Assembly: GCA_037389465.1 (NCBI GenBank)
Contig: JAZARR010000032.1
Location: forward strand, 3,296,001 to 3,360,000
Origin: Baylisascaris procyonis
Lineage: Eukaryota > Nematoda > Chromadorea > Rhabditida > Ascarididae
Direction: 5' to 3'
Length of the DNA: 64,000 nucleotides
Below the pieces are notes generated by a model. The model searched no databases. It had not been told where the DNA came from and was given only the letters and a program-made list of their open reading frames with translations. Below are positions 44,808-56,500 of the stretch, one piece after another; the first letter of the stretch is position 1, and each line of letters opens with the position of its first letter. The translations under genes were made by a program, and so were the position numbers.

Positions 44808-44967
44808 GTTGTCAATGGTCATTAAACTTCTTGTTATGAACTTCCGTCAGTTCATGTGCGTACATTATACGACATATATAAAGACACACATCAGTAATAG
44901 GATTTGCATAAATCTGCGAACACTCAAAGTGTATAAGTAGGAAGCATTACTAGCGTGTATTGTTTAA

Positions 44968-45060
44968 ATGGGTAACGTTACAACAGAACGGTCTTACGTC
45001 ATTCGGGAACTACGTGAAAAGTATCCTCACCTGCTGGAACCTTATAGAGCGCGAAGTTAG
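44968..45060 (+). other. Short open frame, 30 codons
   Basis: ATG GGT AAC opens a 30-codon frame ending TAG. Its sequence MGNVTTERSYVIRELREKYP then HLLEP looks protein-like, and GN after Met would suit N-myristoylation. It might be a first exon or chance. No neighbouring exon could be joined with confidence. Confidence 0.2.
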
Positions 45061-45159
45061 TGTTTAGGAAGCATTGGGCATAATTTTTCTTAGTATTTAT
45101 GAAGTTCGCAACAAAGAATCAGAGAAGTATTGAGCTCAATTGAAATTAATTTTTTTCAA

Positions 45160-45231
45160 GCAATAGTCGACTTAGGAAATTTTCCACGTCACTTATATGT
45201 CCTTCAAACAACAATATTGTTGCCGAATCAG
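45160..45231 (+). other. Possible internal exon
   Basis: TTTTTTTCAAG precedes a block that encodes IVDLGNFPRHLYVLQTTILL and ends CCGAATCAG|GTAAAG, a reasonable donor. It is open in one frame only and reads like protein, but no partner exon was found. Confidence 0.25.
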
Positions 45232-45690
45232 GTAAAGCTGATTGCATATGAAAAAGAAAAGAGGATACGGGCACCGAATTTTGATGCCAGCCTCTCTCAT
45301 ACCTCCGATTCTCAAAAATAACTACCTTACGAGGTTTGGGAGCTAAATAATAGCCACCCAATTATTCTCTCTGTCCAAAAAAGCTAAAAAGGTTGCATTT
45401 TTCCGAGGACATATGATGCGAGTTATGACCATTTCAAATTATCAAGCCACACTGTTTCCCGGAAATAAAGCAAAACGTTCTTCCACAACCGTTTAGTACT
45501 TCTTGGATCTGAAGAATGCAGTAGTGATAGATAATAGAAAAAGCTGAAATGAAATATCTATCTTACCGAGATTAATGTTCGTCTCGAGTGGAAGAGGCGA
45601 ATGCTGAACTGGCCACCATATATAGAAGGCACATGAGTACAATCAGAATCAGTAAGTTAACAATCAGAATGAAAGTATTTTTGTCGAAAG

Positions 45691-45855
45691 TCTTCTCGGC
45701 TACTTCGACAATGCTTTGCTTCCTCGATGGGGGAGCCATTGTTGCTCAATTCTCTCGCTGCTTCAACTATCACAAAGGCACTCGGTATTAACGCACAGGT
45801 GCCGCCTAGCTCACAAACGAACAGCACAACAACTGGCTCCAAGATGCTATTCTAG
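45691..45855 (+). CDS. Possible terminal exon, unidentified
   Basis: A frame ending in TAG at 45853-45855 encodes CFASSMGEPLLLNSLAASTI, then KALGINAQVPPSSQ and a Ser/Thr-rich tail. A nearby upstream segment (about 45588-45651, EEANAELATIYRRHM) ends at a GTAAGT donor, but its phase (1) does not match the acceptor before 45691 (phase 0). Either could be a real exon of the unidentified + strand gene that begins near 42.8 kb, or a transposon remnant. Confidence 0.3.
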   Translation, partial: SSRLLRQCFASSMGEPLLLNSLAASTITKALGINAQVPPSSQTNSTTTGSKMLF

Positions 45856-45859
45856 TCGG

Positions 45860-47270
45860 TTAGCTCTCGTCTAAGCACTACATTCCACCGCCCTCCAGCT
45901 AATCACTCACATTTTCTTCACTGCCTACTTCAACTAAATCCTTTCGTTTTGCTCATCTAACTTCAGATGACATATCTATGAATGCAGAATGCATAATTTA
46001 TATGTACTTTGCACTAATAGCTGACAAATTATCCATACCATCACGAATCCGGTGCGAAACTGAACACAACAATCCTGAAAATTTTCGGACAAATTTATCG
46101 GCATGAAGGAATCAGGAGGTTGCTCAACGTAATAGCATTTATTGAATTTTCTTTATTATTTATGAAATTCATTATATATGTAATCTGTTTTATACACAAT
46201 TCATTGCATCTATAATATCAATTTTCTAATGCATTCAATTTGATGTTCGCATAATTCTTTTGAATCTCATAAATGATTGTCTATCCAATTTGTGCAATTT
46301 ACTATCTATGCAATCGTTTTATGTGTGCATATCTCTACTATGTGAATTTCATTGTTATATGTAATTCGTTAATTTTGCATTTCACTATATGGATAATTTA
46401 TTGATTTTCCAACATATTGTTAATGCAATAATTTATTAATGCAAATTTATGCACTTTCAATATTTTTCTATTTATTGCATTCTTTTTCTTTGCAAAAATA
46501 ATATTTTCTTTCTAACAAATCAACTTTTATAAATAAAAAAAATTTTTGCGCAAACGAAGGATGGAAAAGCGATAAGCACATAGATAATAGAGTTGAAAGA
46601 ATGATAATCAACGCTGCACGTTTGTTGGATATAAAAAAAATCCCATCGATTGCCTTTAATCATAAAATAAACGATCAATATTCTTTGAGTATATGAGATA
46701 GATCACTTTCGGAAACTGCATGCGAATGTGTTAGCACACATCTGGGCCAACATTTGCAGACAGCTTATGACAAGATTTTAAAAAGTTTGAAAAGTGGAAA
46801 AGGTTCAGTTGAAAAGTTTAGGTTTGAAAAAGTTTAAAAAAGTTTTCTATCATTTGCTTGGTTGGCGAGATGGCACAGGAAATGATGGAAATCTTATCGC
46901 TGAATGTAACTAAACTACAAATCGGCAATAGCGAATGCCATTAGGACGCTGTTCTGCAAATTGAAAGAAACCGACCTCGTGATGCTCTGCTGTTGTATAT
47001 GAAATTTCAGAGGTTTCTACCTCCACCCCCGTCCCATCCCTCACCCAAGATTCTTCACTAAAAAACGAAAGCGATAATTGAAAAAACGCTTTAGAAATTT
47101 TTGATGCAACGAATTGTGATTGCAATCACCGAGAGGTCTTGAGAATATAGTCCACCAAAAGCTACAAAACATCCTTTAAAAGTCCTTCTTAGAATCGTCA
47201 TGGTTCAGCGTCTATCGCAATACGCTTTTCCAGAAGAAAGGCGCCTAGAGATTCTTATCATTATCGGCGA
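45860..47270. other. Gene-poor AT-rich DNA
   Basis: No supported gene. The segment around 46150-46530 is especially AT-rich. Confidence 0.4.
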
Positions 47271-47289
47271 GTAAGGAGAAAAAATAGTG

Positions 47290-47525
47290 AAAAAATTTAT
47301 CACCAGTCGTCGAACTACAACACTCGCTTGGACTACAAGGAATATACTTACACGTAAAGCGTAGGAGGATCGACGCCCTCGAAAGCGAAGGTAAGCTGAT
47401 GATCCCATCGAATGTAGTGCATCGAATCGAGAAGATAAAGCTTATTTCAGCATCGTATTGTAAAGTTCTCAGATGTTACTCAGCTAAGATACACATGGAT
47501 CTTACTGTTTTAATCACTTCATTGA
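47290..47525 (+). other. Coding-like open frame, possible transposon remnant
   Basis: A + strand frame without a start codon encodes LSPVVELQHSLGLQGIYLHV, then KRRRIDALESEGKLMIPSNV and VHRIEKIKLIS. It sits a few hundred bases before the retropepsin-like fragment, so both may derive from one LTR-type element. No family motif is decisive. Confidence 0.3.
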
Positions 47526-47739
47526 CTTGGAGGTCCTAATATTTTTAATCGCCACGACTGAGATAACTTCAACCTTAACGTACTGTGCAGTACATTTCGC
47601 GAAGGCAGTTTTTGTAGTAGGAAACAGTACGATATGGCTTACCGTAAAAAGTTCCTTTCTGTCGGAAGAAATTACAAATATATTGCCAAATTCCAATTAT
47701 GAATTAGTCAATGTTAAGTTTTTGCACTTAAACACTTGA

Positions 47740-47859
47740 AAATTCCGTTACATAGTAACTAATGGACAAGTGGCCAAGGTTAGTGCAGCATTAACAGACA
47801 CTGGAATTTGTTTTTCTTTAATTGATCGACTGATGTTCCGTTGCGAATTTATTGATTGA
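47740..47859 (+). mobile_element. Retropepsin-like fragment of an LTR retrotransposon
   Basis: The frame reads RYIVTNGQVAKVSAALTDTG then ICFSLIDRLM before a stop at 47857-47859. This matches the retroviral-type aspartic protease pattern of a beta strand, ALxDTG and a following hydrophobic SLI strand. The DTG triad is at 47797-47805. An upstream in-frame stop at 47737 and the short length show a relic. Reverse transcriptase and integrase were not found nearby. DDI1-type host proteases share the fold, so the assignment is moderate. Confidence 0.45.
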
Positions 47860-47869
47860 TGCTTGCAAG

Positions 47870-49490
47870 TTTAACACGTAGCTTCCTCAACTTATGCTCC
47901 AACTTAACTTCACCAATGTTCTTTAAAACGGATTATGCTATTATTCCAACTTTTGCTCCACTATGGGAAATTAGATGAACACCGTCATAGTGGTGATGAG
48001 AGCAGTCAAGGAAGCTTTTTTTGATATAAATGATAAAATATGGTGAATAGCAGAGGTTCACCCTCGCATTCCAACAAAAAAAAAGCATTAGATAGCCTCT
48101 GCTAAATTCTGCATCTTCTATTGGACGCAATCTAGTGTTGGACATCATTTAGAATGCCGAGAAAATAATGGCCCTTGTGCAGTCACCAAAAAGCCTCTGT
48201 TAGACTGTATCTCAAATTACAAGAACATTGACCCCGCGCCGTTATCTCGCAAGACAGTGAAAACCAACGCGGAAAAAAATCAGTATCACAAGATTTAATA
48301 TCGTAGAGAAAATCGACTTTTCCTGATCATAAAGCTCAGGAAGCTTTTCATGATGAAATATCTGCGCTAATTCGACGAAGTGCTGTTAATGTGACTGGCC
48401 AGTAGCTCTTTATGAAAACTACTAAAAGAGTGGATGATTCGCACAAACTCTGCTAAACTTTTATACTCACTAGGTCAGATGATGCTTACCCTAAACCCAT
48501 TCGATTTTAAAATTTTATATTCAATTGGCATCTGAATATCGAGTCAGTTGAAAATTGGCAATGACGCCTCACTAAAAACAGCTTTTATAAAAAAAAAAAA
48601 ATGTCGTGTGGACAATTCCAGTTGTGTGTTAAGTAGCGCTTTCAGATTTTCGCCGTTAAGCTTCGCTAGTACCACACAATTCGATCAAACCTATGTACCC
48701 AAGCAGTATTCTTCTTTTACAAATGTTACACTATATTGAACAACACATCCATTTTAAATCGGGAAGAAAGTGTTAAATATAGCCGATACGTTTCACTCAT
48801 TTTCTCCATATATTGCAATTATTTAGAACATTTCATCAGATGGAGTGTAACGTTCGAGTGAGATCTTAGTTCAGCTCCATCTTTCTCTAATGGGGACAAG
48901 CGAGAGGCAAAGGTACTCGTTTTCGTTAACATAGTGCTGCGAGGCATATAAAGTTTTGAAGACCAGATGGCTGAGAGACCGGAAGACTGAGATCAAAAGC
49001 AGCATTCAGTAGTGGCTGGTGCAAAACGCTGTAGGTCAGGACTATAGCACTAATAAACCAAAACCACCAACGGAACATAGACTAGTGCTGATATAAACAC
49101 AATGTACAAGTCTCCTCACCGATGTATATATGATTGAGGAACAGAATCTGGATAACTACTGCATCTATTAAATGTACAGTGATCATAGCGGGATTGTTTG
49201 AGTGCTGTTACATTAATTAAAGCCGGGAATATCTCAAATTTTGAGCAGTGCTTGCACTAAGGTGCGAGCAAGGTGCTATTCTAGAACAATATTTATGTGC
49301 ATTACGCAGGCTTGTTGCTTTTGTGTGTGACTTTTCTAGGATTTTTGATTTTTTTTTTTCGATTTTTGAATGATTTCCCCATCATTAAATGATGAATTTT
49401 TATCGGCTATTCATATTGCTAGATGCGATATCGATCACTCAATAAAAGAGCAATGAAACACAAATTGTTGAATGTTGCTTTCTCTAAGTC
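47870..49490. other. AT-rich DNA, possible transposon relics
   Basis: About 48939-49070 reads YKVLKTRWLRDRKTEIKSSI and then, past an in-frame TAG, WLVQNAVGQDYSTNKPKPP. This suggests a decayed coding element on the + strand, but no family could be named. The remainder shows nothing. Confidence 0.25.
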
Positions 49491-49505
49491 TTCCTTCTTT
49501 TTCAG

Positions 49506-49589
49506 CCTCGTCGTCTCGACGTAAACCTAACAGCGATCACTTTTCATCGAAACGCATTTGCGATTAGTGAATGTCAATGGCGACAATAA
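49506..49589 (+). CDS. Possible 27-aa terminal exon
   Basis: A strong acceptor (TTCCTTCTTTTTCAG) is followed by an open frame encoding PRRLDVNLTAITFHRNAFAI and SECQWRQ, to TAA at 49587-49589. It needs an upstream exon in phase 0. Isolated, so uncertain. Confidence 0.25.
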   Translation, partial: PRRLDVNLTAITFHRNAFAISECQWRQ

Positions 49590-50273
49590 CATATGCTCGC
49601 CATTTGAGATCGTTGTTCATCCATCACACAACACAAATGACGCATATTTACATCGACAAATTTAATAAGAAAAACTGCTTTTACATCTCTCGCTATTCTA
49701 GTAGCATCCTCATTTTTACAACTTTTTTTTTGCGGGGAGGAGTGACACCTATAGATAAAAGAGAACATAAATGAAACCTAGAAATCGGGAAAGTAAGTCT
49801 AGGTGGCAGTTTTACTTGAAGACAGTCATTTATGTTCCCTGTTAAAATATCACCATATGTGTCTGCTTATTTCTTGATTCAATTTTTCATCTAAGCTATG
49901 GAGAGCTTTTATTTGGCGCTAACATATCCAGAAAGACAATTCAGCAACATGCAAGGATGCTTCCTTACATAAGTTAAGGACAAGCAAATAGTGTTCTGTT
50001 TTGAGTTTTTTATGACATTTTAGAATTTCTTATATACTCACTTCTTAATTCTCAATTCTCTTCCAAAAGAAAATTCAGAGCATTCAATATATTTTTTTTG
50101 ATTTGTGACATGAGCATCGTTTAGGTTTACTAGCTTGCATCTTGCTAGCTTGGAAACGTGCGAAACTTGAAATTACATTTTAGAAGGCATAGGCGCACTA
50201 AATGCGAAACGCGATTAACGTTGAAAGATGCAGAAATCAGCTCAAAGAAATTACAAATTAAACAGTTACGTTG

Positions 50274-50403
<130 letters not shown>

Positions 50404-50949
50404 TCTTCTCGGCCTCATTCCTTCTGGAGAAACCTGCGCGCAATTATACTTCAAGCCACACGTAGTACCGCATAAGTAAGGCAAACTGAATAAAAACAAA
50501 CTTCTGTTTTAACGAAGAAATGTTTAAAGCAATACTTGCAGACATGCTCTCTTGGTTTTCATTTATAAAAAATGGTCATAAAAACGCACATTTCGGCTGT
50601 CTGTAAATCAAACGTAGTGCTGTCTGATGTGAGTGTTCACCACTTCTTCCACACGGCTTGAGAAAGTGATAATAAACATTTTATTTCTGCAAAGCCTCAT
50701 GCTTATGACATACATTTCTGATCGCTTATTATGTGATCAATCGAAGAGGTTATAGGCGCGTAATGCATCAACTCGATCTCTAACAGGATTGCATGAACTA
50801 GTCCAACAATGTGTACAGCACCAACGATCACAGTTTGCGTCACTATAGGCAGTTCGGTGAATAAAGGTCAACATAAAGGTCAAGATGGACGCTCAGAGAA
50901 TAATAACAGTCAAAGGAAAAAATAAAGCACACGATCGAGATGATCAAGA

Positions 50950-51800
50950 AGCCAGCGCATAGATTCATAAATTTTCCCAAAGCCGGAATGCTTCAAGCGA
51001 CTAGTGAACACAGTTATACTAAACTCTGAGACAGCATCAACAGGAAGTTTTTTCCATACTCTGATAACCTGGGAAGGAAAGGAATTATAAACTGGATTTA
51101 AGACTCAAACTCTTGGAAGCAACTGAGAGCTATGAGCTCGGGATAAATTACGTCGATCCGAATAAGAGAATTCCGAATTAAACTCAGTATTAGAGGAATC
51201 ATTAACAATTTTAAAACACAATATTAGGTTTAACTCGAGACGGGGATATTCAGGTGATTTTAGATCGAAAATGCGACGAAAAGTTTTGTAGTTTCGAATA
51301 TTTGGAGCCGGAAAAACTTTTCGGCAAACTGCTTTTGTGAAACTTGTTCTCATATTCTTCATCATCTCCAGTTGCGATTTCAAAAACGAGCGTCCAAAAT
51401 CGTTCTGAAGATAGGATAGCCATATTCAAGGATAGGACGATAAGGCAATGAAAGCTTTCTTAGAATGTTCAATGGAGCTATATTCAATTGCCCACAGAAT
51501 GCAATTTGCGATATTGGACGGTGCAGTTATCACCGATTCAGAATGAGTCTTTCAACGAACAATCCCAAATCTCGGATGGAACTGATGACAGGAATCAAAA
51601 TCTCGAAGATTAATAACCAGCATTCATTCGTCAAATTAGTGTGCAATAAATAAGATTTTTCGCTAACAATATCCAAATACCAAGCGTTCGATCACTGAGC
51701 AAAACGATCTCAATCACATTGGAGCCCTCCAGGAGCTAAAAGAGGATCACTAATCGATTACGAATCTTCAAATCATCAACAAAAAGAAATCATTAATCCT
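50950..51800 (-). mobile_element. Broken non-LTR retrotransposon, reverse transcriptase C-terminal part
   Basis: Read on the minus strand, several frames carry pieces of a LINE-type reverse transcriptase in the right order. At 51772-51777 two Asp codons lie within FLFVDDLKI, the catalytic palm motif. Next come IRDLGLFVE and RPILEYGYPIF, then, in another frame (51105-51383), RRIFDLKSPEYPRLELNLIL. After a stop, the frame continues with VIRVWKKLPVDAVSEFSI. These are the conserved C-terminal landmarks of CR1/jockey-like elements. Frameshifts and stops separate them, so the copy is dead. Endonuclease and ORF1 were not found. Confidence 0.75.
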
Positions 51801-51804
51801 CAAA

Positions 51805-53436
51805 GTTATCATTACCTCAGCTTCCTATATGGGTATAATTACTCTCAAGCACTACTTTTAGCGTCGTTGTTCGTTTCCGTTTGCAACTATTGCCATCAGC
51901 ATTTTTCTGGAAATCATTGTCCTGGGAAGGTGTGATTAAGAATGCGCTCGAAAGAGTGATTTGTTCACTGAGGTAAAAAGTGTATCTGCGACTGGCGAAT
52001 AAAAATATGACGCGTGGGCAGAAAATTCTTCCGGATTTCCAGACTTCGGATTCCCGGGAACAACCGATAACATGTATGAATACTCAGCAGTCACTTAGAT
52101 TACTGAGACTAACATGTATAAATACAGCCACTGCTTTCATCTAGGACATCATTGAAAAAACCAGGATCCTCTTTCACGATTCTATGAACGAAAGCATTGT
52201 ATAATCTTTGGAAACAACAGACATTTATATTTATATATCTTCTCGCAGAGGGAACCTTCCACTTTACAGAACTGACCGCAACAACATTGCAAGAATTGAG
52301 TTCATTGAGGATGCTTCAATGATGTCGAAATTGAAAATGAGTTCATTCGACGTTTGGAAAAATGCATAAAAATAAGTGAATTCAAAACTGCCAACGTAAA
52401 GTACAATAAAGAAATAATTTACGAACAAATTTACTTCGAAAATATAGATTCGGAGCGCACAAATCGTTGTTATGGATGGTGGGTGACGAACATCGTGCAA
52501 AAATATGACTGTCATCAGGTGAATGAATAGAAACAGCTATTGAAATTCATTGGTAAATACATAAAAAAATGCTCACCATTCAATAAAGCAATGCTTGAAA
52601 AAAACACCGATGTTTCAGTGTAATTAAAAACTTTTAATCGCTGTCCAAAAATCCAAAATTTAGCCAGAAACATCGATGCAATACAAAATTCGATGCTGTA
52701 AACGCAATTGCCACTATAGAAAATGCAAAATTTAGCCAAAGTGCAATATATTTGCTATTCTCATAAAGAAAAAGCTTAGAGTAAAGGGGCAATCATATTT
52801 AGTGGGTAGGAAAAATTGTTCGTTGATGCGGTCCAAAATCCATGATTTTCTAAACCAAAATTTTTTGTCATTATGGATAAGAATACAGCTCAGCATCAAA
52901 AAGTTTAAACAATCAATCTGATACAATACGTATATTGAAAATCGTATGTTTTAGCAGCAAGACAATCAACAACGAAATGAAACCAAAGAAAGAAAACAGC
53001 TGAAATATAAATTAAAACAATAACAACCATAAATGAGTTAGCTCCTCCAATTCTCATATTTGTTGCATAAACTAATGAACGAACGATTGGCGAAAGTAAT
53101 TTTTCTCTTTGAGTAAAATATCAAAGTTCGAAACCTCGATGAATCACAACAATCAGAAAATAAATCCAAGACTATAAAGAGCACTAATAAAAAGCGACTG
53201 TCATCAGATGAATGAATACAAACAACCATTGAACTTCATTGGCAAATATATTTTAAAAAAAAAGGAACAGCAAAAAGATGCTGTTCATAAAATAAAAATA
53301 TTTATAGCACAATGCATCATCATATACTTGAATAGAGGCTTAAATATTTATAAAAAGTTTCCACCGAGAATATACGAAAATGACTTATTCTGCCTCCAAT
53401 TGCAAACGATTAGAGATAACTAATAAATGAAATAGC
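51805..53436. other. AT-rich DNA downstream of tafazzin
   Basis: The first few hundred bases may be further decayed retrotransposon. The rest shows only short AT-driven frames. A 13-base motif, GACTGTCATCAGR, followed by TGAATGAATA, occurs twice (about 52508 and 53199), each followed by similar sequence, suggesting a small dispersed duplication. Confidence 0.35.
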
Positions 53437-53442
53437 TTTATT
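53437..53442 (-). terminator. Tafazzin poly(A) signal
   Basis: AATAAA on the minus strand, about 60 bases past the tafazzin stop codon. Confidence 0.65.
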
Positions 53443-53502
53443 CAAGATTAATGTTAGATTGACGATGTAGATCAATAAACTTTATGTTGAATTATCAAAT
53501 TT

Positions 53503-56500
53503 TCAATTTTCCAATTGTGATTCCAATTTCTTGCCAAGATCAAAGAGACGTTGTTGTACAAGATCGGCGATAGCTTTTCGTCGTTCAATCTCTGTATTTC
53601 CGGATAAATGAGGTAAACATTCTTTCATATCGACTTCATCACCTATTGTTACGTGAACATGCTGAAAATTTGCAATGAACTACAATAAAGGCAATAATTT
53701 CTAAATTAATTTTAATATTGCTAATTTAGTTTCATATTAGCATATCAGATTCTTTAATATCTTATTTACGTTTTACATAAATTATCAATCGAATAATAAC
53801 TCATTTTCCCCTCTCCATGCATATGAAAAAGTCATCTTTGCATTAAAAAGGCCAATTTTTTTAGCATGTTCGTATAATTTGTATAACGTTAAAACTTTCA
53901 AATGTTCCACTTTTGGACACTCACTACTACCTAACTATACAGGTTAACGCTATTTGAAAGACATCTGCACAAGTGAAAGGTACAAATCTTGTACGATGGT
54001 AGTATACCCAATTTCTGAATATAAATCTGTCTTAGTTAATAATATGGGCAGTGCATAGATGTACGATGGTAGTATGCTAGAGCATATTCGATAGTAAATA
54101 TGCCATAGAATACTCGACAGTGAACTCTATCCATTATATATCGATATTAGTAAGAGTGTGTACACCAATGAAATAAATCCTATACATTTCATTTTTTGGT
54201 CTTTAGCGAAAACACTTTTCGCGTATACTCTTCTGTCGATCTCTCTATATACTCCAACTCAAAGCAAGACGGATATCTATAGCTACCCTAAGTTTAGATT
54301 TCAAGAACTACCCATTTAACCTATAATCGCACCATATCACGACCCTACAAATATCCTCCCTTAATGAAACAGATGCAGCTGAATATCACTGGCGAGGAAG
54401 GTTTTTATATAGATATGTCTATGCGAATCAATCAGGTGGATCTGTTGGAAAAGAACTCATCGTTGTTCATCGTCGGCTTAGTTCCCATGAATCGACTCCG
54501 GAGCTGTAGCGGAGTCAGCAGCTACAGAGTCGACTTACTTCAACCATCATTCACTTGAAAAAAATCGATCACTATGTCAACCACATGTAGAGGGGTTGAT
54601 ATAATTCAATGGCACGAGTGCAGAAACAAGAACCAGAATGCTTTTTTGAGTAGCTTTTACGAAATTTATTCTTGGGAGATAGATTGAAAAATGTTTCTAT
54701 TTATGAAGACAACTCAACTATTTAGTGCTACAAAAAAAACTCCAAAATTTGTATTACGATATAATAATATCTATAAAAATTTGTTGCAGGATGCAAGTTC
54801 GACTCATATTGCCAAACAATATTTAACATCGCCATAATATCTCAACTCACTAAGATGGAACAATCGGAATGACACAGGAAAAAGTCACTTTCTATCTCAT
54901 AAATAGGCGTTTTTTCTTTCACTGAGATCAAAATGAATAAGTTGAATGAATGGAAAAACACTGATCCTAAAAAATAAAAAAGAAAAACTGATCTTGCGGA
55001 TCTAATAATTTAAATTCATGAAACTATATTCACTACCGTATGATTAGGAATATAGACTTCTCTCTCTCTCTCTCTCTCAAAATTTATGAACAACGGAAAA
55101 TTTAACTTGTAAGCTGGATAATCTTGTGATCAAGTCAGAGAATTTCTTTGATCAGCTGCACAACATTTTGGAATATTACGTCAACATCGACTTATATAGT
55201 GGAAGATTACCACCGAAACGTTATCGGCGCTATCGTGTTGACCAATAATTCTATGCCAAGAACTATGATGCCTTTTTTGGCATATCAGGTCCATATAAAT
55301 TAACCAAGGGGATTTAGAATTACCTTTCCGAATAATGGATGATAGGGAGGGCTGGGAGACCAAACTTCATTCATACGTTGAATCCAAATTGGAAGAACCA
55401 TTGGCGGCGTAGGACATTCCATTATCTGCAAGTAGCAATATACTACTTATATAAGTTATAAGTTATACCACAAGGTATGCACAAACAACCTTAACCAAGA
55501 ATAGAACATTAGTGGCAAAATGCGTACGGGAAAAGGAAAACTAGCCCATCAAGAATGACCGGGTCAACCGGCATGGAAGTGCGCAACTCCTCACTTCTCG
55601 TAGATTCCCACAGGCTACGGCAAATGTCTTGTGGATTTCAAAGGCGCATCTATAATTCGACGGTTTCAAACAAGATGAAAAAAGGAATACATTCGTAGTG
55701 TGAACGAGATCCCCCCCCCCCAAAAAAAAAAAAAAAAAATTTCAGAGGTTGCACGGAAACAAAAACCGCGGCACCAGTATATTTGCAGGCCAAGTATGCA
55801 CTAAAGATTTGTGGATTACACTTTCAATAGTTCGCCAATTCCGTAATCGCAATCAATACCACAAACTTTATGCAAACATTTATGTACTTTTGACAAAAGT
55901 CATTCATTTTCAGAATAACAGCTCAAACAAGTATCCGCAAAACTTGCAACTTAGGAGGATTGGGAATTGCAGCTCATAATTATTTCCCTTGCCGGAAGCC
56001 AGAAGCTGACCCTCTCCAACCCTTTTTCTTTCCTTCCATCATCCATCTCTATCGTAAAAGCGGCGACTCAGCTGACAAACCACGGAAGGCGGGCATGATG
56101 TAGCTCCTGCAGCATGTGAACCACCCTCTAGAACGGAAGGAACGCGTCCGTGGGGGAAGGCTCTCCCTCATACTCCAATCCTTACTCCGTCAGTTTCCAT
56201 CACGGCGGGGATGGAGATGGGAAGGAGAAGGTGAGGGTGAGGAGCACTGCAGCTTGAAGCAATTGCACCAGTCCTTGCTGGAGCAAGAATATGCATAGAT
56301 GAGTACTGGACTCAGCAACTCACCTAATGTATAGAAATCGGCAATATAAAATAAATGCGCAATATTGCTTTCACTTCATTCATAAGCTATAGAAATGGAT
56401 ACCGAGACACTGCAGTTCCCATGGACCTTAACCATCGAACAAAAATGGAATGATGCCGAACTAACCATTCTTGCTACTCCCCATTTGATTCGAATTGGAT

